Source: Erythrobacter sp. HI0063
GTDB taxonomy: Bacteria; Pseudomonadota; Alphaproteobacteria; Sphingomonadales; Sphingomonadaceae
Length of the DNA: 64,000 nt
Assembly: GCF_001635685.1 (NCBI RefSeq)
Contig: NZ_LWFF01000235.1
Location: forward strand, 1-64,000
Direction of reading: 5' to 3'
Below the pieces are notes generated by a model. The model was not told where the DNA came from. It saw nothing but the letters and a program-made list of their open reading frames with translations, and searched no databases. Both the position numbers and the translations under genes were made by a program. Below are positions 18,442-28,020 of this stretch, piece by piece. Position 1 is the first letter of the stretch, and every line of letters begins with the position of its first letter.

Positions 18442-19794
18442 TTATGAATGCGCCGCCTTCCAGGCGCCCATCGAACCCAGATACACATCGAGATGGTCGA
18501 ACCCGTGCGCATCGAGCCAGCCGGCGGCCACGGTCGCGCGCATGCCGCTTGCGCACATGAGCGTATAGCGTTGGCCGCGGTCGAGGTCTTTCCACTTCTC
18601 GTTCAGTTCGCCGACGTAGATATGACGCGAACCCTCGATCGCCTCGGCCTCACGCTCGTCTGCGTCTCGCACGTCGAGCAGGGTCCAGTCGTCGGGCTTT
18701 TCCTGCAAGCGGCGCTCGACTTCTTGCGTGCCGATCATCGGAATCGAGCGCATGGTTTTCCCCGAGGCTGCGGCTGGAACGACGCCGACATAACCCCCGA
18801 CGATGTTGTCGAGCGCAATCCTCACCAGATGCTCCATCGCGGTTGATAGCTGGTCCTGCGACGAAGCCACCAGCGCGAGCTTTTCGCCTTCGCCGATGAA
18901 CCATCCGGCAAAGGCCGGGATCATGCCGACCGGCAGGTTGATGCTGCCCGGCAGATGCCCCGCCGCATAGGCAAGCGGCTCGCGGACATCGATAACCCTG
19001 TCGGCTTCGCAGGACGACAGTTCGCCAAGGCTCATCGGCTGGGGCTTGAGCACGCGCGGTGCGGCCTCGCCGCCCACCAGGTTGAGGTGTTCCATCAACC
19101 GGAAATAGGGCGGCTGGTAGTGGTTTTCGTTGACCTTGCGGTCGATGAACGTGTCGCGATCCTCGATCTGGAGCATGGGGTTGTTGCGGCGCTCGTGACC
19201 GACCGTCGAAAACTCCCTGTCCGCCATACCCGATCCGCACACCGAACCGGCACCATGTGCGGGATAAATGATCGCCTGGTCGCCCAGATCGCAGATCTTG
19301 CGAAGCGAGTCGAAAAGGAGGCCCGCGACCTCGCGCTTGCGATCGGGATAGAAATCGGTTCGGCCAACATCGCCGACAAACAGCGCGTCGCCGGTGAACA
19401 CGCCGACAGCCTTGTCGGGATACTCGCTATCGAAGATGGCATAGGCGACGTGGTCGAAGGTATGGCCCGGAGTTTCGAGGACGCGGATCTCGAGCTGTCC
19501 GATCGCGTGGCAGTCGCCTTCTCTCGTGGTCTTTGCGTATTCCACCTCGCCGTCCGCGTTGGGGCCGTGGAACACCTCCGCCCCGGTCAGCTCTGCGAGG
19601 ATGGGCGCACCGGAAACCAGGTCTTCGTTGCGATGGGTCTCGAAGATATGGGTGATCCGCAGCCCCTCGCTCCGCGCCTTCTCGACATAGATCTCGCAGT
19701 CCCTGCGAGGATCGATGACGGCGGCCTGACCGCCCGCTCCGACAAGGTAGGAGAGATGGGAAAGACCGGGTGTTTTTATCTTCTCAATCAGCAT
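18442..19794 (-). CDS. metallo-beta-lactamase-fold persulfide dioxygenase with two rhodanese domains
   Basis: 450 residues. The N-terminal ETHE1-like domain has FETHRNEDLVSG (metal loop), ETPGHTFDHVAY, FTGDALFVGDVGRTDF and IYPAHGAGSVCG with Fe-binding His and Asp. Two rhodanese domains follow: the first (VIDVREPLAYAAGHLPGSINL) appears to lack a catalytic Cys, while the second (LLDVRDADEREAEAI ... LMCASGMRA) has the active-site Cys loop. Such fusions oxidise glutathione persulfide to sulfite and thiosulfate in sulfide detoxification. It fits the stress theme of the block. Confidence 0.85.
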   Translation of the reverse strand: MLIEKIKTPGLSHLSYLVGAGGQAAVIDPRRDCEIYVEKARSEGLRITHIFETHRNEDLVSGAPILAELTGAEVFHGPNADGEVEYAKTTREGDCHAIGQLEIRVLETPGHTFDHVAYAIFDSEYPDKAVGVFTGDALFVGDVGRTDFYPDRKREVAGLLFDSLRKICDLGDQAIIYPAHGAGSVCGSGMADREFSTVGHERRNNPMLQIEDRDTFIDRKVNENHYQPPYFRLMEHLNLVGGEAAPRVLKPQPMSLGELSSCEADRVIDVREPLAYAAGHLPGSINLPVGMIPAFAGWFIGEGEKLALVASSQDQLSTAMEHLVRIALDNIVGGYVGVVPAAASGKTMRSIPMIGTQEVERRLQEKPDDWTLLDVRDADEREAEAIEGSRHIYVGELNEKWKDLDRGQRYTLMCASGMRATVAAGWLDAHGFDHLDVYLGSMGAWKAAHS

Positions 19795-19849
19795 TTTTCG
19801 CCTCCTGATCGCTCAATGTCGCGAGAGGCGGGCGGGTTCCGGGAACAGT

Positions 19850-19879
19850 CATCTATGACAGGACCATCTATGACAGGAC
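19850..19879. repeat. 15-bp tandem duplication
   Basis: CATCTATGACAGGAC occurs twice in perfect tandem between the divergent sulfur-metabolism and endonuclease/exonuclease-family genes. It may be slippage, or a duplicated regulator site; there is no further evidence. Confidence 0.7.
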
Positions 19880-19931
19880 CACAAGTTCGGAACAGTTCGC
19901 GCTCTCAGCCGCTGAAAAATCAGCAGGGGAG

Positions 19932-20909
19932 ATGAATGTGAAGGTTTTGTCGAAGACCCTGTCGGCGGCAGCTGTAATCCTGTTCCTGGCGGTGGTGGTA
20001 TCACTGCTGCCCAGCGACAAGTGGTTTATCCGGACGGTCGACCTTGTGCGCGAACCGCTAACCTATCTTGCCGGCCTATTGCTGATCGCAGCGCTGTTCG
20101 TAAGATCCTCGGGTCGATGGTGGACGGTGGCAACGCTAATTGGCGTCATCGTGATCAATCTTTGGCGAATGTGGCCGTATAATCCGGTGGCCCAGACCCA
20201 ACTAGCGTTGAATAACGAGAGCGCGGCAGCGGAGCGCTGCTTCACCGCGCTATCAGCCAATGTGAAGATCAAGAACAAGGGTTACGGCCGCATGGTGGAG
20301 CAAATCCGCCGCTACGATCCAGACCTACTGTTCCTGATGGAGACCGATCAACAGTGGATCAACGAGCTGGGACCTGTGCTCGCGGCATATCCGCATAGTT
20401 ATCGCCATCCACAGCCTGAGGCTTTCGGCCTTGCCTTCGCTTCCCGCCTCGAAGTCGTGAAATCGAGTATCGTCGAGAACACCCACAGAGACACCCCCAC
20501 GCTGTATGCCACGCTTCGTCTGCAAAACGGAGCAGCGGTCGAGTTCATCGGGCTTCACCCCAAGCCTCCGCTGCCGGGGTGGAACACCGAGCTACGCGAC
20601 GAGAACATAGTAAACGCAGGGATCCAAACACCGGACCGCCTGGCCGACGCTTTTGTCATGGGCGATTTCAACGATGTCCCTTGGTCACGCACGACGACCA
20701 AGTTTCGCGAACAGGGAGGTTGGCGCGATCCACGCATAGGCCGAGGTGTATTCCCGACATTCCCGTCCGACTGGCTGTTTGTCGGATGGCCCCTGGATCA
20801 CATCATGGTGAAGGGCCAACTGGAACTGGTTTCGTTCGAAATTTTGCCAGACAATGGGTCCGATCACCGGGCGGTGTGGGCAAAACTCTGCGCACTTCGT
20901 GGCCAGTGA
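19932..20909 (+). CDS. membrane-anchored endonuclease/exonuclease/phosphatase-family protein
   Basis: 325 residues. Three N-terminal hydrophobic helices (to about residue 80) precede an EEP domain with ALSANVKIKNKGY, the metal-binding ME of LFLMETDQQW, GLHPKPP, VMGDFNDVPWS and the C-terminal GSDHRAVW. These are the canonical EEP catalytic motifs. The layout is that of the YafD-like group, with the catalytic domain facing the periplasm. Substrate unknown; nucleic acid, or phospholipid, are the options. Transcribed alone. Confidence 0.8.
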   Translation: MNVKVLSKTLSAAAVILFLAVVVSLLPSDKWFIRTVDLVREPLTYLAGLLLIAALFVRSSGRWWTVATLIGVIVINLWRMWPYNPVAQTQLALNNESAAAERCFTALSANVKIKNKGYGRMVEQIRRYDPDLLFLMETDQQWINELGPVLAAYPHSYRHPQPEAFGLAFASRLEVVKSSIVENTHRDTPTLYATLRLQNGAAVEFIGLHPKPPLPGWNTELRDENIVNAGIQTPDRLADAFVMGDFNDVPWSRTTTKFREQGGWRDPRIGRGVFPTFPSDWLFVGWPLDHIMVKGQLELVSFEILPDNGSDHRAVWAKLCALRGQ

Positions 20910-20991
20910 GGCTTGGGGAAAAAGTTTGAACCATCACCGGCGCCATTCATTGAGGGGGCGTTAGCCTAGTCACACAACAGGGGAGTTTTGA

Positions 20992-21603
20992 GTGAAATAT
21001 CCATTTCTGACCACCGTCGCCGCAGCCTGCGTCGCGGCTGCCGGTTGCAGCTCCGAGGACGTTGAAAACACGCCGATAGATGACATCGATGAAGTCGTCG
21101 TCGAAGACGACGAAGGTTACCCGGTTGCGGGCGAATTGACGACCGAACAGCAAGCCAATTTCGACGCCCTCGACCGTGATGCGGCGGTGGAGGAATATGA
21201 TACAAATCAGGCGGCGCTCGCGGTGACAGGTTCGACGGAAAGCGATGCAGGTAGGGTCACCTCTGACGCCACAGGTAGCGCCACCTCCTCCGATGATGCG
21301 CCTGCGAATAGCGCTACTGCTGAAGCGGGCTCCAACATCAAACCGCTGAAAGCGCGCAGTGCGATGGACTTCGTATTCCTCGACCGGAACGAGGATGGCC
21401 AACTGTCCGTAGCGGAGTATGCCATCTGGGCCGTGCGCTCCAACCCGCGCAAGCCGAAGGAAAATGACGAAACCCGCCCGTTCACGTCTCCGGACCAGAT
21501 CAACGAGGCAGGAAAGACGTTTTTCTACTTCGACAAGGACGGTGACACCTTTCTTTCGCCCGATGAGTTCAGTGCGGCGCGCGCCAGCGCGCGAACGCCT
21601 TGA
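20992..21603 (+). CDS. EF-hand lipoprotein
   Basis: 203 residues from a GTG start. A signal peptide with lipobox AAAGC (lipid Cys near residue 19) is followed by an acidic, low-complexity linker. Two EF-hand loops follow: DRNEDGQLSVAE and DKDGDTFLSPDE, both with ligand residues in place. It should be a calcium-binding lipoprotein of the periplasm or outer membrane. It lies 56 bp before another acidic lipoprotein gene on the same strand, probably co-transcribed. Confidence 0.75.
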   Translation: MKYPFLTTVAAACVAAAGCSSEDVENTPIDDIDEVVVEDDEGYPVAGELTTEQQANFDALDRDAAVEEYDTNQAALAVTGSTESDAGRVTSDATGSATSSDDAPANSATAEAGSNIKPLKARSAMDFVFLDRNEDGQLSVAEYAIWAVRSNPRKPKENDETRPFTSPDQINEAGKTFFYFDKDGDTFLSPDEFSAARASARTP

Positions 21604-21659
21604 TGATCCAGGAGTGTCAGGTTTCGAAACCCTGAGACCGAACCAATAGGAGGAATAGA

Positions 21660-21938
21660 ATGAATAAACTCGCATTGATCATGGCCGCCCCGGCTCTCGC
21701 CCTTGTTGGCGCCTGCGGAGACGACAGCGCAGTTGAGGAAACCGGCGATGCGCTTGAACAACAAGCAGACGCTGTCGAGGATCTCGGCGACGAACGGGCA
21801 GAGCAGCTCGAAGAAATGGCCGACGACGCCTCGACCGACGCACGCGAGGATGCTTTGAACGCGCGCGCCGAAAAAATTGACGATGTTGGCGATGAGCGGG
21901 CTGATGCCCTCAATGAAACCGCCGATGAAATGGAATGA
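21660..21938 (+). CDS. small acidic lipoprotein
   Basis: 92 residues (MNKLALIMAAPALALVGACG). Lipobox VGAC gives a lipid-modified Cys near residue 19. The mature part is Asp/Glu/Ala-rich helix with a repeating DVGDERADAL/DLGDERAEQL unit, likely a coiled-coil stalk. GGAGGAATAG precedes the ATG. Function unknown, possibly cell-envelope spacing like Lpp. Confidence 0.7.
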   Translation: MNKLALIMAAPALALVGACGDDSAVEETGDALEQQADAVEDLGDERAEQLEEMADDASTDAREDALNARAEKIDDVGDERADALNETADEME

Positions 21939-21984
21939 TCGGCAGATAATCTTGCGGCCCTTGTTTTCCCCTTGGTGTCGCAAA

Positions 21985-22013
21985 GAGACCCTCGCCTAGA
22001 CGGCGGGGGTCTC
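21985..22013. terminator. hairpin after the acidic lipoprotein gene
   Basis: GAGACCC/GGGTCTC with inner TCGCC/GGCG(G) pairing around a TAGA loop. No T-run follows, so intrinsic termination is only possible. Confidence 0.4.
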
Positions 22014-22213
22014 GCTCTCAGCGGTATGCGAGCGTATTGGAGGTACTGCGTATTTAACGGCTAGTATCGCCTTGCGAGTATCCGTTGGAATTCGCTGCGA
22101 AGCCAATATTCTCGGGCAATCTATTGGTAGTCTCGATTTGCACAAGTACCCGTTCAGCGCATGATCGGAGATTCGTTTGAGTATGACATACGGCATGCGC
22201 ACGACGCTACATA

Positions 22214-22705
22214 TCAAACATCTTCGTGCGGCGTCACATTCGCTATCAACGTCTTGATCGTTGAAAACAGCAACGTAACCATCGCTACGAGCAATGCACT
22301 CAGCAGCACCACCAACCAATAAAGAACGGTGTAGAGTGCCGGGAACCAGCTATCTGGGACCTCGTCGAACTCTCCGATTGGCATGGTCATCAATAAAAGC
22401 ATGATGACCGAGCCGGCCAACAACCAGGCACTGAGCATACTGATCCGATAAACCCGCCGGTACATGCTGGGATCGAAATCAGCGTCGGCGCGCCGGACCA
22501 ATCCCAACATGGTGAGCATCAAGGCCATGGTGGTCGCTGCGCTGGCCGCAATGGCACTGCCAAGATAGAGGGCTGGCTGACTGAGTGCCTCTATCATCTC
22601 ACGTGCGTGAAGGCTGGAATAGATAGCGCCGTTCGCCATATGACCGGCAATCCCAACCGCCACAACGCCGCACGCCGCTAGAGGGGCAAGGTAGGGCAAT
22701 TTCAT
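22214..22705 (-). CDS. four-helix integral membrane protein
   Basis: 163 residues starting MKLPYLAPLAACGVVAVGI, chosen for the GGGAG site upstream; the longer frame overlaps the next gene. Four hydrophobic segments are visible, the last two long (ALYTVLYWLVVLLSALLVAMV). No family recognised. It starts two bases after the end of the small membrane gene upstream, so the pair is one operon. Confidence 0.6.
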   Translation of the reverse strand: MKLPYLAPLAACGVVAVGIAGHMANGAIYSSLHAREMIEALSQPALYLGSAIAASAATTMALMLTMLGLVRRADADFDPSMYRRVYRISMLSAWLLAGSVIMLLLMTMPIGEFDEVPDSWFPALYTVLYWLVVLLSALLVAMVTLLFSTIKTLIANVTPHEDV

Positions 22706-22707
22706 CT

Positions 22708-22983
22708 CTAAGCTCCCGACCCTTGTTGAGGTCCATTCACGCTGTCGGGGCGAATAAGATAGCGATAAACGCCCCACAGGTTGATCAAGAGTAGGCAGAT
22801 ATTCTGCCACCCAATGCCTTCAGCATCCTCGCTTAGAAAACCCCAAGCAATCAAGGCACAGGATGACGTGACGAAGAGGACAAAAGCCCAGCCTGATACG
22901 CGCCGGCTAACGTTTGAGGCGACCACAAACGCAGCAATTACGGCCGCTATCGCGCCATACCATTCAAGCACATCAAGCATCAT
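22708..22983 (-). CDS. small three-helix membrane protein
   Basis: 91 residues (MMLDVLEWYGAIAAVIAAFVVA). Three hydrophobic helices; the last ends WQNICLLLINLWGVYRYL, a pattern seen in small YgjV/CBU_0592-like membrane proteins of Alphaproteobacteria. Function unknown. First gene of a two-gene operon. Confidence 0.6.
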   Translation of the reverse strand: MMLDVLEWYGAIAAVIAAFVVASNVSRRVSGWAFVLFVTSSCALIAWGFLSEDAEGIGWQNICLLLINLWGVYRYLIRPDSVNGPQQGSGA

Positions 22984-23434
22984 ATTGGGCGACCCTAGAG
23001 CACTCTCGACGCGGCTCGACTGATTTCGACACCCGATGACCCCGCCTTCGAGGAGCGTTGAGGGGCCCAGTCAGTGTTCGCGGCGATCAATGATTTTTCA
23101 AGACTAGAGCGCACAGGACAGGTGAAGTTCGCGTGACATGCAATGGAAGCGCGCTAACGGCTGTTTCGTTCCGCGCGTGATGCCAAGGCTTTTCTCAATA
23201 GATCTGCTGTTTCCGCAGCCTCCGGACAAGGAGTGCAACTTGGCCCCGACTTCGAACCGATCGATCTCGCTGTAGAGACATGTGCCCGGTACGTGGTGGC
23301 ACGTGCTGTGGATACATATGTCACTGCGCGCCTATCTAATGTTGGGCGTAGAGTAGTTCCTGCCCGGAAAACCGCCGGTCCGCCGCTGGCCCCCTGAACC
23401 GATCATTGAGTGACTGACAGCGCCATCCGAGCGA
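22984..23434. other. intergenic region, no gene seen
   Basis: 451 bp between the small membrane gene and the end of ligD. No convincing frame on either strand and no clear terminator or repeat. It should carry the promoter of the two-gene membrane operon near 23000. Confidence 0.5.
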
Positions 23435-25954
23435 TCAGACGTCCGGCAACTGCTGGTTGGCGAAACCCCAGCCAGCCAAGGTTTTGCTTTCCGCGCGATC
23501 GATCAGCCGTTTCGCGTCATCGATCGAAAAGGGCTGCGCATCTTTCATCGATTTGAGTTCATTCCAGCCGATCGGAACCGCGACGGGCGCACCGGAGCGA
23601 GCGCGGGCGGAATAAGGGATGACGGCAGTGCTGCCGCGCTGGTTACGCAGCCAGTCGATGAAGATCTTACCCTTGCGCTTCGCCTTGCTCATCGTGGCGG
23701 TGAAGCGCTCGGGCTCGGCAATACTCAACGCCTCGGCGAAGCGGCGCGAGAAGTCCTTGTGCTCGTCCCATGAGCGGCCGGTGTTGAGCGGCACCACGAC
23801 GTGAACTCCTTTCCCGCCGGAAAGCATGGCGAAGCTGACGAGGCCGATGTCGGACAGCCGCGCTCGGATATCGCGCGCGGCCTGCTTGACTTCGTTGAAA
23901 CCTAGACCCTCGTCGGGGTCGAGATCGAATACCATTCGGTCAGGCGCCTCGACATCGTCGCTGCGCGAGCCCCAGCCGTGAAATTCGATCGTCCCCATCT
24001 GGACGCATTGAAGGATGCCCCTCACATCCTCGACATAGAGATAGTCTTCCGTCCCGCCGTCCTTCTCGCGGATCGGAACGTGGTGCACGGCATCGCCAAA
24101 CGCTCCGCTGTCGTGCTTCTGGAAGAAGCATTTCTTCGCGCGTCCTTGTGGGCACCGGACGAGGCTGACCGGGCGCCGTCCGGCGAAAGGCAGCATGAGC
24201 GGCGCGACCGCTGCATAGTAGTCGGCGAGTTGCCCCTTGGTCTGACCGCTATCGGGGAACACCACGCGGGGGCGGCTGGAAATCTTGACGTCGGCCGCCG
24301 GCGTTGGTGGCTTCGCAGCAGTTTCCGGTTTTATCGATTTGGCATCCTTGTCGCTCCGCAAACCAATATAGCTGCCATGGCGAATGTTCCCGTCCGCAGT
24401 GAATTCGGCGAAGGCGACTTCGGCAACGAGCTTCGGGGTCAGCCAGGTCACGCCCTGCGCGCTCGCTTCGTCAGTTTCGACCGGCGGCGTCTTGCGCTCG
24501 AGCCGCTTCATCTTCGCCGCCAGATCGTCGAGCTCGTCGGTGGAGAAACCGGTACCGACATTGCCCTTGTAGACCAGCTCGGCATCCTCGTGTTGAGCCA
24601 TGAGCAAGGACGCGAACGGACGTCCCTTCGCCTTGCTCGCTTTCCACCCGACGATCACGAATTCCTGCCGCCGAGTGCATTTTATCTTCACCCACGCCTT
24701 ACTGCGCGAGTGTCGATAGGGGGCGTCGATCTTCTTCGCGATAATGCCCTCCTGCCCGGCCTTGCACATGGCCTCGTACAGCTTCTCGCCCGCGCCGATG
24801 ATGTGATCGGCGACATGGACCGGGGGTTCGGCGGTGGAAAGCAGCGCTTCGAGGCGCTCCTTGCGCTCGATGTTGGGCAGTTTTCTGAGATCCTCCCCGT
24901 CCAGCGACAAGAGGTCGAAAGCGTGGAGCGCCAGCGCATCGCTTTTCGACTGGCTTCCGTGTCCGCGCTTCAGGACCTGCTGGAGCGTTGAAAAATCGGG
25001 ATTGCCCTTTGCGTCGTAAGCGACGATCTCGCCGTCAAGCAGGCAAGCGGGAAGCTCTAGCGCCGCGATCGCCTCGACAAGCGGGGCGAACTTGTCGCTC
25101 CAGTCTTTTCCGCTGCGCGTATAGACGCGCACGTCATCGCCCTTCGCCGCGATCATCGCCCGGTACCCGTCGAACTTTATCTCGTGCATCCACTCATTGC
25201 CGGTGGGAACATCGTCGACGAGTGTCGCCAGCTGGGGCTTGGCGAATTTGGGCAACCGGGCGGACTGGCGCTTGCTGCGAGATTTGCCCTTGGCGGCATT
25301 GCGCGACGAGGCCTTTTCCATCTGCTCGAGAAAGGCATCGTCCTTCTTCCCCGCAAGCGGGAATTCGCCTTTCTTGTCGGCGGCGATTTCGGCCATCGAG
25401 CGCCCGGTCAACACGCTGGTGAGCTCGCGTTCGACCAAGGCGTCGCCTTCCTGGGCATGGTCGTCCTGCAATTTCCGCAGGAGCCAGTTTTCGCGCTTCT
25501 CGCCGGGCTTCTTCTTGAGCCTGATAAGCAACCATTCGCCCTTCATTCGTTCGCCATTGAGGGAGAAGTGGAGATGGCCCTTGTCGAGATCCGTGGCGCT
25601 CTTACCTTTGATCGGGGCCCAACTGCCGCGATCCCACAGCATCACCGTACCGCCGCCATATTCGCCCTTGGGGATCGTTCCCTCGAACTCGGCATAAGAC
25701 ATCGGATGGTCTTCGGTACGCACCGCCAGCCGCTTGATGTCGGGGTCGGGCGATGGCCCCTTGGTCACTGCCCAGCTCTTGAGCACGCCATCGACTTCGA
25801 GGCGCAAATCCCAGTGGAGCCGCGTGGCGTCGTGTTTATGCACGATAAAGAGATTGCCCCGTGCGCTGCTTTCCGCCGCGCCCGAGGGTTCCGGCGTCTT
25901 CGCAAAATCACGCTTGGCTTTATACTTTGCTAGCGCATCGCGAGGCTGGGTCAC
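23435..25954 (-). CDS. ligD: DNA ligase D, NHEJ multifunctional enzyme
   Basis: 839 residues from a GTG start whose bases overlap the mgtC-like stop as GTGA. Domains in order: 3'-phosphoesterase (HKHDATRLHWDLRLEVDG near residue 39), ATP-dependent ligase with EIKFDGYR (nucleotidyl Lys about 260), and a C-terminal primase-like polymerase (VFPDSGQTKGQ, FDLDPDEGLGF metal residues, SGGKGVHVVVPL). This PE-ligase-polymerase order is one of the common LigD arrangements. With Ku it repairs double-strand breaks by end joining. It sits in one operon with mgtC-like and ku genes. Confidence 0.93.
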   Translation of the reverse strand: MTQPRDALAKYKAKRDFAKTPEPSGAAESSARGNLFIVHKHDATRLHWDLRLEVDGVLKSWAVTKGPSPDPDIKRLAVRTEDHPMSYAEFEGTIPKGEYGGGTVMLWDRGSWAPIKGKSATDLDKGHLHFSLNGERMKGEWLLIRLKKKPGEKRENWLLRKLQDDHAQEGDALVERELTSVLTGRSMAEIAADKKGEFPLAGKKDDAFLEQMEKASSRNAAKGKSRSKRQSARLPKFAKPQLATLVDDVPTGNEWMHEIKFDGYRAMIAAKGDDVRVYTRSGKDWSDKFAPLVEAIAALELPACLLDGEIVAYDAKGNPDFSTLQQVLKRGHGSQSKSDALALHAFDLLSLDGEDLRKLPNIERKERLEALLSTAEPPVHVADHIIGAGEKLYEAMCKAGQEGIIAKKIDAPYRHSRSKAWVKIKCTRRQEFVIVGWKASKAKGRPFASLLMAQHEDAELVYKGNVGTGFSTDELDDLAAKMKRLERKTPPVETDEASAQGVTWLTPKLVAEVAFAEFTADGNIRHGSYIGLRSDKDAKSIKPETAAKPPTPAADVKISSRPRVVFPDSGQTKGQLADYYAAVAPLMLPFAGRRPVSLVRCPQGRAKKCFFQKHDSGAFGDAVHHVPIREKDGGTEDYLYVEDVRGILQCVQMGTIEFHGWGSRSDDVEAPDRMVFDLDPDEGLGFNEVKQAARDIRARLSDIGLVSFAMLSGGKGVHVVVPLNTGRSWDEHKDFSRRFAEALSIAEPERFTATMSKAKRKGKIFIDWLRNQRGSTAVIPYSARARSGAPVAVPIGWNELKSMKDAQPFSIDDAKRLIDRAESKTLAGWGFANQQLPDV

Positions 25955-26427
25955 TCTTCTGACTCGCCAATCTGTCGATCGCGGTCCTTGGGCTCGACCA
26001 AGCGTAACAACGTAAGCATCACCAAGCTGATTACGGACGCGATCGCGACCAGCGGCCACTGCGCGGCGCCGCATGCAATACCGATCACTGCGGCCAGCCA
26101 CAGGTGGGCGGCCGTGGTCAAATTGTGCACCCGTCCCTTGCTGAACACGATCAATCCGGCACCGATAATCCCGATGAAAGCTCCCGCAGCTTCGTATACG
26201 CGCAGCGGGTCCATCTGCTGGCCACCCATCTCATTGTAGAGCGCCACTACGGAAACGGTCATCGCCGCCGCTGAGAAACAGATGAGGCCGTGCGTCCGCA
26301 TGCCTGCCGCATGTCCGCGCAACTCGCGGTCTAGCCCGAGGAGTAGCCCGATAACGGCGGCGATTCCGAGGCGAGAGAGCAGGTCCCAGTCAAGCCAATG
26401 GACCAAAGTGGGATCGTTCAGCTCCAT
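25951..26427 (-). CDS. MgtC/SapB-family membrane protein
   Basis: 158 residues. AAVIGLLLGLDRELRGHAAGMRTH is the family signature; about five hydrophobic helices follow. MgtC proteins modulate Mg homeostasis or F-ATPase in other bacteria; here the role is unclear. It lies between ku and ligD, four bases after ku and overlapping ligD, so it is transcribed with the end-joining genes. That combination is uncommon. Confidence 0.85.
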   Translation of the reverse strand: MELNDPTLVHWLDWDLLSRLGIAAVIGLLLGLDRELRGHAAGMRTHGLICFSAAAMTVSVVALYNEMGGQQMDPLRVYEAAGAFIGIIGAGLIVFSKGRVHNLTTAAHLWLAAVIGIACGAAQWPLVAIASVISLVMLTLLRLVEPKDRDRQIGESEE

Positions 26428-26431
26428 CGGA

Positions 26432-27274
26432 TCAGGCGCTTTTCTTCGGTTTGGCCGCAGCCTTGCGGCTTGCTTTACCGTTGCTTTTCCCGGCGACCGA
26501 TTTCTTGAGCGCGGCCATCAAATCGATGACGTTTCCGCCGTCCGAGACAGGCTCGCCCACATCCTCAATGATGGCCTTCTTGCTCTTCGACTTGGCCTTC
26601 TTGTCGATCAGCTTCTTCAGCGCGTCGACATAGCGATCCTCGAACTCGCTTGCATCGAAAGGCGCGCTCTTCTCCTCGATCAGGGTCGTTGCAAGATCGA
26701 GCAATTCCTTCTTCGGCTTCGCCTCGTCGATATCGTCGAAAAATGCCTGTCCCTTGCGCACCTCGTCGGCGTAACGCAGAGTTTCGAGCAGCAGGCCCTT
26801 GCCGCACGGCGTGATCGCCACGAGCTTCTCGCTACCGCGCACCGACAACTGGCCCAGCGCCACCTTCTTCGCCTTGCGCAGGGCCTCCCGCAACACGACA
26901 AATGCCTCCTCGGCCAGGTCGTCTTTCGGCGCGACGTAATAGGGCTTTTCGAAGTAGAGCGGGTCGATCTCGCACGCCTCGACGAACTGGACGAGTTCGA
27001 GTGTCTTACGGCTCTCGATCTTGACAGCCTCGATCTCCTCGTCCTCGAGAAGAACGTATTCGCCCTTGGCAATCTCGTAGCCCTTGATGATTTCGTCGCG
27101 GTCGACCGGGCCGAGGCCGGGAACGGTTTTCTCGTACTTGATCCGCTTTCCGCTCGGTTCATGGATCTGATTGAACCTGATCTTCGCGCCCGATTTGCTG
27201 GCCGAGTAGATTTCCACCGGGATGGAAACCAGCGCGAGCCTGATCTGTCCCTGCCAATAAGCGCGTGCGGCCAT
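26432..27274 (-). CDS. ku: Ku DNA end-binding protein
   Basis: 280 residues. I start at MAARAYWQGQIRLALVSIPV because GGAGG lies five bases upstream; an ATG four codons earlier contains that site. WQGQIRLALVSIPVEIYSA and the core to about residue 200 match bacterial Ku. A Lys/Ala-rich tail (KASRKAAAKPKKSA) is typical and binds DNA. Homodimeric Ku recruits LigD to broken ends. Promoter not placed. First gene of ku-mgtC-ligD. Confidence 0.93.
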   Translation of the reverse strand: MAARAYWQGQIRLALVSIPVEIYSASKSGAKIRFNQIHEPSGKRIKYEKTVPGLGPVDRDEIIKGYEIAKGEYVLLEDEEIEAVKIESRKTLELVQFVEACEIDPLYFEKPYYVAPKDDLAEEAFVVLREALRKAKKVALGQLSVRGSEKLVAITPCGKGLLLETLRYADEVRKGQAFFDDIDEAKPKKELLDLATTLIEEKSAPFDASEFEDRYVDALKKLIDKKAKSKSKKAIIEDVGEPVSDGGNVIDLMAALKKSVAGKSNGKASRKAAAKPKKSA

Positions 27275-27582
27275 CTGGTCCTCCATTTCGCCGAGTCAGC
27301 GATTGGCGGGCATTTTGGTTTCAGGAGAGGGATACTAGGGATGGGTCCCTCCAACCTTAGATGTCGCCCGATGCTAAGGTCTGGATCCGCTATCTATAGG
27401 CCAAAACCGGACCGTCAGCTTCCGGCCCAGTTTCCGCCGGTCCGAAAAGCGCCCCAATATCGGGCATTCGTCTGATCGCAATTTTCGCCCGAAAGCTGCC
27501 ACTGGTTCAGGCTATCCACGATAGCAGCCAAGCGCTTCCGGGTCGGCTGTGCGTCGCAAAAGGAGCCGGACGTCTACGAACA
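27275..27582. other. intergenic region, no gene seen
   Basis: 308 bp upstream of ku and downstream of the response-regulator gene, both on the minus strand. It contains the expected ku promoter but no site I can support, and no gene. Confidence 0.4.
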
Positions 27583-28020
27583 TCAAGACGAATTCAAGCG
27601 TTGATACAGAACCCTAGTTTCGAGCAGGTTTGCGATTCTTAGTCCAACTTCGATTACATCGAAGGGTTTGGCGACAAAATCTTTCGCCCCGAGCGAAAGA
27701 GCGCGGCGTCGTGCCTGTAGCGTCGTGTCGGCTGTGAGCACGAGAACCGGACGGAACTCAGCCGGGCGGTCATGTCGCGAAAACGCTTCGAGCAGTTCGA
27801 AACCGTCTACCTCGGGCATCATCAGGTCGAGCAGGACGATGTCGGGTTCCAGATCGATGTAGGCTCTCATCGCCTTCGTCGGATCGGTCAGGCAATGGAT
27901 GTCGGTATAGCCTTCGCGCTCGAGGACGCTGCGGAGGAGGAGGATATTGGCCACCTCGTCGTCGATCGCGAGGATCCGGCGGGAGGTGATGTCGGCTGGC
28001 GCCACCAGTTGGGCAGTCAT
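27583..28020 (-). CDS. single-domain response regulator
   Basis: 145 residues. A receiver domain only: AIDDEVANILLLRSVLE (acidic pocket), DIVLLDLMMPEVDGFELL (phospho-Asp), VLTADT and AKDFVAKPFDVIEV (Lys). No output domain, so it signals by protein contact. It overlaps the hybrid-looking sensor kinase gene by four bases and is the last gene of a four-gene signalling operon. Confidence 0.88.
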   Translation of the reverse strand: MTAQLVAPADITSRRILAIDDEVANILLLRSVLEREGYTDIHCLTDPTKAMRAYIDLEPDIVLLDLMMPEVDGFELLEAFSRHDRPAEFRPVLVLTADTTLQARRRALSLGAKDFVAKPFDVIEVGLRIANLLETRVLYQRLNSS

